Source: an uncultured Lachnospiraceae bacterium (GTDB lineage Bacteria; Bacillota; Clostridia; Lachnospirales; Lachnospiraceae). Taken from it: DNA of 6,967 nucleotides. The notes under the pieces are model-generated. The model ran no database searches. It was not told where the DNA came from and was given only the letters and a program-made list of their open reading frames with translations. This document shows positions 5,985 through 6,967 of this stretch, piece by piece (position 1 is the first letter of the stretch; every line of letters starts with the position of its first letter). The position numbers and the translations under genes are program-made. The stretch is taken from NCBI GenBank assembly GCA_910585935.1, contig CAJUHN010000212.1, forward strand, positions 1-6,967, read 5' to 3'.

Positions 5985-6014
5985 ATTATCCCTATTTTTG
6001 CCGTTCTTATTCAA
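5985..6014 (-). promoter_or_regulatory. Promoter of the Asn/Ser-rich gene, sigma-A or sigma-G type
   Basis: On the minus strand, TTGAAT (6009-6014) and GATAAT (5985-5990) with an 18-base spacer match sigma-A at 4 and 5 of 6 bases. The same bases also read GAATA, 17 bases, GATAATA. That fits the forespore sigma-G pattern (GHATR, about 18 bases, CATXHTA) except for the first base of the -10. The start would be near 5978. Sequence alone cannot tell the two apart. Confidence 0.5.
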
Positions 6015-6125
6015 CGAAAAGAAATAATATTTTTTATTCTTTCATCTATTTTCTTCTATTTTTCTTTATTATTCGATGTATTCTTCCTTTATGTCCATTT
6101 TTTTTTAAATTTTTTAAATTTCCTC

Positions 6126-6154
6126 TTGCATTATTCGACTTTTTATATTATAAT
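6126..6154 (+). promoter_or_regulatory. Plus-strand promoter of candidate small RNA
   Basis: TTGCAT (6126-6131, 3 of 6) is followed by 17 bases and a perfect TATAAT (6149-6154). The predicted start, about 6159-6162, falls on the base of a 10-pair hairpin. No plus-strand protein gene follows, so the promoter would serve an RNA. The flanking stretch 6015-6125 is T-rich on this strand and holds nothing I can name. Confidence 0.45.
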
Positions 6155-6202
6155 AAGCATTGAAAAGAGATACCCCTTCAATATTTCTTTTCAATTAACA
6201 TC

Positions 6203-6223
6203 ATAGTACTTGTAACGTACTAT
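6203..6223. repeat. 7-base perfect inverted repeat
   Basis: ATAGTAC, 7-base spacer, GTACTAT. Inside the candidate small RNA it would form a hairpin. As DNA it could equally be an operator for a dimeric regulator. It is 44 bases beyond the predicted small RNA start, too far downstream for a classical operator of that promoter. Confidence 0.5.
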
Positions 6224-6267
6224 AAAGTTATACCCCTTATTAATTAATTATTTATACTCCCCTCATT

Positions 6268-6299
6268 AAAAGACCGATGGTTTCCCCCATCGGTCTTTT
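6268..6299. terminator. Bidirectional intrinsic terminator
   Basis: A 13-pair perfect stem, AAAAGACCGATGG (6268-6280) with its complement at 6287-6299, and a 6-base loop. Four T close the stem on both strands. On the minus strand it lies 20 bases after the DUF1700 stop and should end that transcript. On the plus strand it would end the candidate small RNA. Confidence 0.88.
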
Positions 6300-6319
6300 A
6301 CCTTATTCTATTCATTTCT

Positions 6320-6784
6320 TCACTTTGTTTTTATTATTTTTCTCACCGCCCATACAATAAAAATAATGGATAGAACAGGTGTCACTATTGAAAATAACAT
6401 AGATACAATTCCAGCTATGACCCAAATTACCAACAACAGCATAAAAATCCCTATCACACTTGCAATTAATTTTCCATACCAAGTGTTCAAATTTAATTTT
6501 CCTAAATAAATATTTCCAAATTTCTGTTTTGTATTATCAATATCCTCTGTAAAACTTACATTCGGGTTATAATTTTTATTTTCTATATTTTCCATATCGA
6601 TGATTGTTCTCGCAATCAACCGAGGATCTCCCAAGCCATCTATCACTTCTTTCTCACTGCGTCCATTTTTTACTTCTCTAAAGATATATCTTTGATAATA
6701 TTGTTTATTATCATAAACCACAGCATTTGATACTTCTCCTACCAAAGTATCTTCCAGTTGTTCAATAAACTCTTCCTTTGTCAT
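6320..6784 (-). CDS. DUF1700-family membrane protein
   Basis: A 154-residue protein. Residues 1-65 match the DUF1700 N-terminal helical module: TKEEFIEQLEDTL at the start, YYQRY (29-33) and the hallmark GLGDPRLIAR (50-59). A polar linker (66-104) precedes a hydrophobic C terminus with two probable membrane helices (about 106-128 and 131-147) and a basic tail (RKIIKTK). Family members are usually encoded beside a PadR-type repressor and are thought to act in envelope or stress responses; no biochemical role is established. Unusually, no PadR gene is visible in the 183 bases upstream; it may lie beyond the window or be absent. AAGGAAG (6792-6798) lies 7 bases before the ATG. A terminator follows the stop. 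The helical module probably faces the cytoplasm (inference). Confidence 0.85.
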   Translation of the reverse strand: MTKEEFIEQLEDTLVGEVSNAVVYDNKQYYQRYIFREVKNGRSEKEVIDGLGDPRLIARTIIDMENIENKNYNPNVSFTEDIDNTKQKFGNIYLGKLNLNTWYGKLIASVIGIFMLLLVIWVIAGIVSMLFSIVTPVLSIIFIVWAVRKIIKTK

Positions 6785-6829
6785 TCCTTCACTTCCTTCT
6801 TTTTATTTTAACTATTTTAACATAAGCAG

Positions 6830-6838
6830 ATTGTAGCA
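6830..6838 (-). promoter_or_regulatory. Possible extended -10 promoter of the DUF1700 gene
   Basis: TGCTACAAT on the minus strand is an extended -10 (TGn before a hexamer matching 5 of 6). No good -35 sits at the normal distance. It would start transcription near 6823, about 39 bases before the ATG. Other AT-rich hexamers nearby make this uncertain. Confidence 0.3.
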
Positions 6839-6920
6839 TGAAACTCACTATATATCTAGCATTTTCATGTTGTTTATAAAAAATTCATTTACGCTTTATA
6901 TTCTTTTTTCAGATATAGTC

Positions 6921-6967
6921 AAATCGGATATTCGCAATCCGCTTCGCTACTTGCTCATAACCTCATA
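6921..6967 (-). ncRNA. Structured stem with the same internal-loop signature, cut by window end
   Basis: On the minus strand GG (6962-6961) pairs with CC (6927-6926). A T.T mismatch (6960/6928), three pairs (6959-6957 with 6929-6931) and a tandem G.A/A.G step (6956-6955 with 6932-6933) follow. Then GCAA (6954-6951) pairs with TTGC (6937-6934), topped by a GTA/GGA internal loop and a GC-GAA-GC tip. The T.T, three-pair, tandem G.A order is the same as in copies A and B, although the sequence around it differs. The element may continue past 6967. It may be a related family or a common local fold. Confidence 0.4.

Larger units (their letters stand above)
6159..6303 (+). ncRNA. Candidate small RNA with repeated C-rich unpaired motifs
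   Basis: About 145 bases, bounded by a promoter and a terminator. In order there is a hairpin ATTGAAAAGA (6159-6168) with its complement at 6186-6195 and UACCCCUU in the loop (6171-6178), then a hairpin 6203-6209/6217-6223. A single-stranded UACCCCUU (6231-6238), CCCC (6259-6262), and a terminator hairpin (6268-6299) whose loop begins with CCC follow. Four C-rich stretches outside stems resemble the seed regions of known Firmicute small RNAs such as RsaE/RoxS and FsrA, which pair with Shine-Dalgarno sequences. No open reading frame with a ribosome site is present on this strand. The identity is inferred from architecture only; it could also be merely an intergenic region with chance signals. 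Confidence 0.45.

Noticed and set aside
5712..6014. Longer 100-residue version of the Asn/Ser-rich protein starting at 6014
   Set aside because: The upstream ATG has no ribosome site and lies inside the promoter -35, while the internal ATG at 5942 has a perfect AAGGAGGT at proper distance.
5892..6206. Phe/Ile-rich plus-strand reading frames suggesting a membrane protein
   Set aside because: The composition comes from T-rich DNA, there is no ribosome binding site, and they run over a minus-strand promoter and gene start.

Overview
The window is AT-rich DNA from a low-GC Gram-positive bacterium. Strong AGGAGG-type ribosome binding sites, clostridial gene content (a copper-amine-oxidase-like stalk fused to a papain-like peptidase, a DUF1700 protein, an Asn/Ser-rich mini-protein) and the rdgB/metallophosphoesterase pairing suggest Clostridia, probably Lachnospiraceae. 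That family-level placement is inference. Every protein gene I accept is on the minus strand. The signals I see on the plus strand are RNA genes.

Bases 1-606 hold no protein gene. They contain two inverted copies, about 98 of 112 bases identical, of an elaborately folding RNA element: copy A (minus strand, cut by the window start) and copy B (plus strand, complete at 397-543). Copy B starts at the expected distance from a good promoter. Differences between the copies largely preserve pairing. A third, distantly similar stem with the same internal-loop signature lies at the right edge (about 6921-6967, minus strand, cut by the window end).

Bases 607-5141 are one compact minus-strand operon. 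Read in transcription order it is: YfcE-type phosphodiesterase, THUMP-domain 23S rRNA methyltransferase (RlmL-like), exported C1 (papain) peptidase, RdgB XTP/dITP pyrophosphatase, and a second YsnB-like metallophosphoesterase. Junctions are 4-base overlaps or gaps of 12-16 bases. A promoter with a perfect TTGACA lies at 5182-5210. The operon mixes nucleotide-pool and rRNA housekeeping enzymes with a secreted protease. Upstream is a separately promoted single-domain rhodanese (5230-5523).

Bases 5614-6319 carry a long A/T-rich terminator, a 76-residue protein that is half Asn plus Ser, and a gene-free stretch. In that stretch I propose a plus-strand small RNA (about 6159-6303) with its own promoter, a 5' hairpin, C-rich unpaired motifs and a terminator shared with the convergent DUF1700 gene. 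The DUF1700 membrane protein (6320-6784) ends the coding content. The most novel material is non-coding: the repeated structured RNA and the C-rich small RNA candidate.
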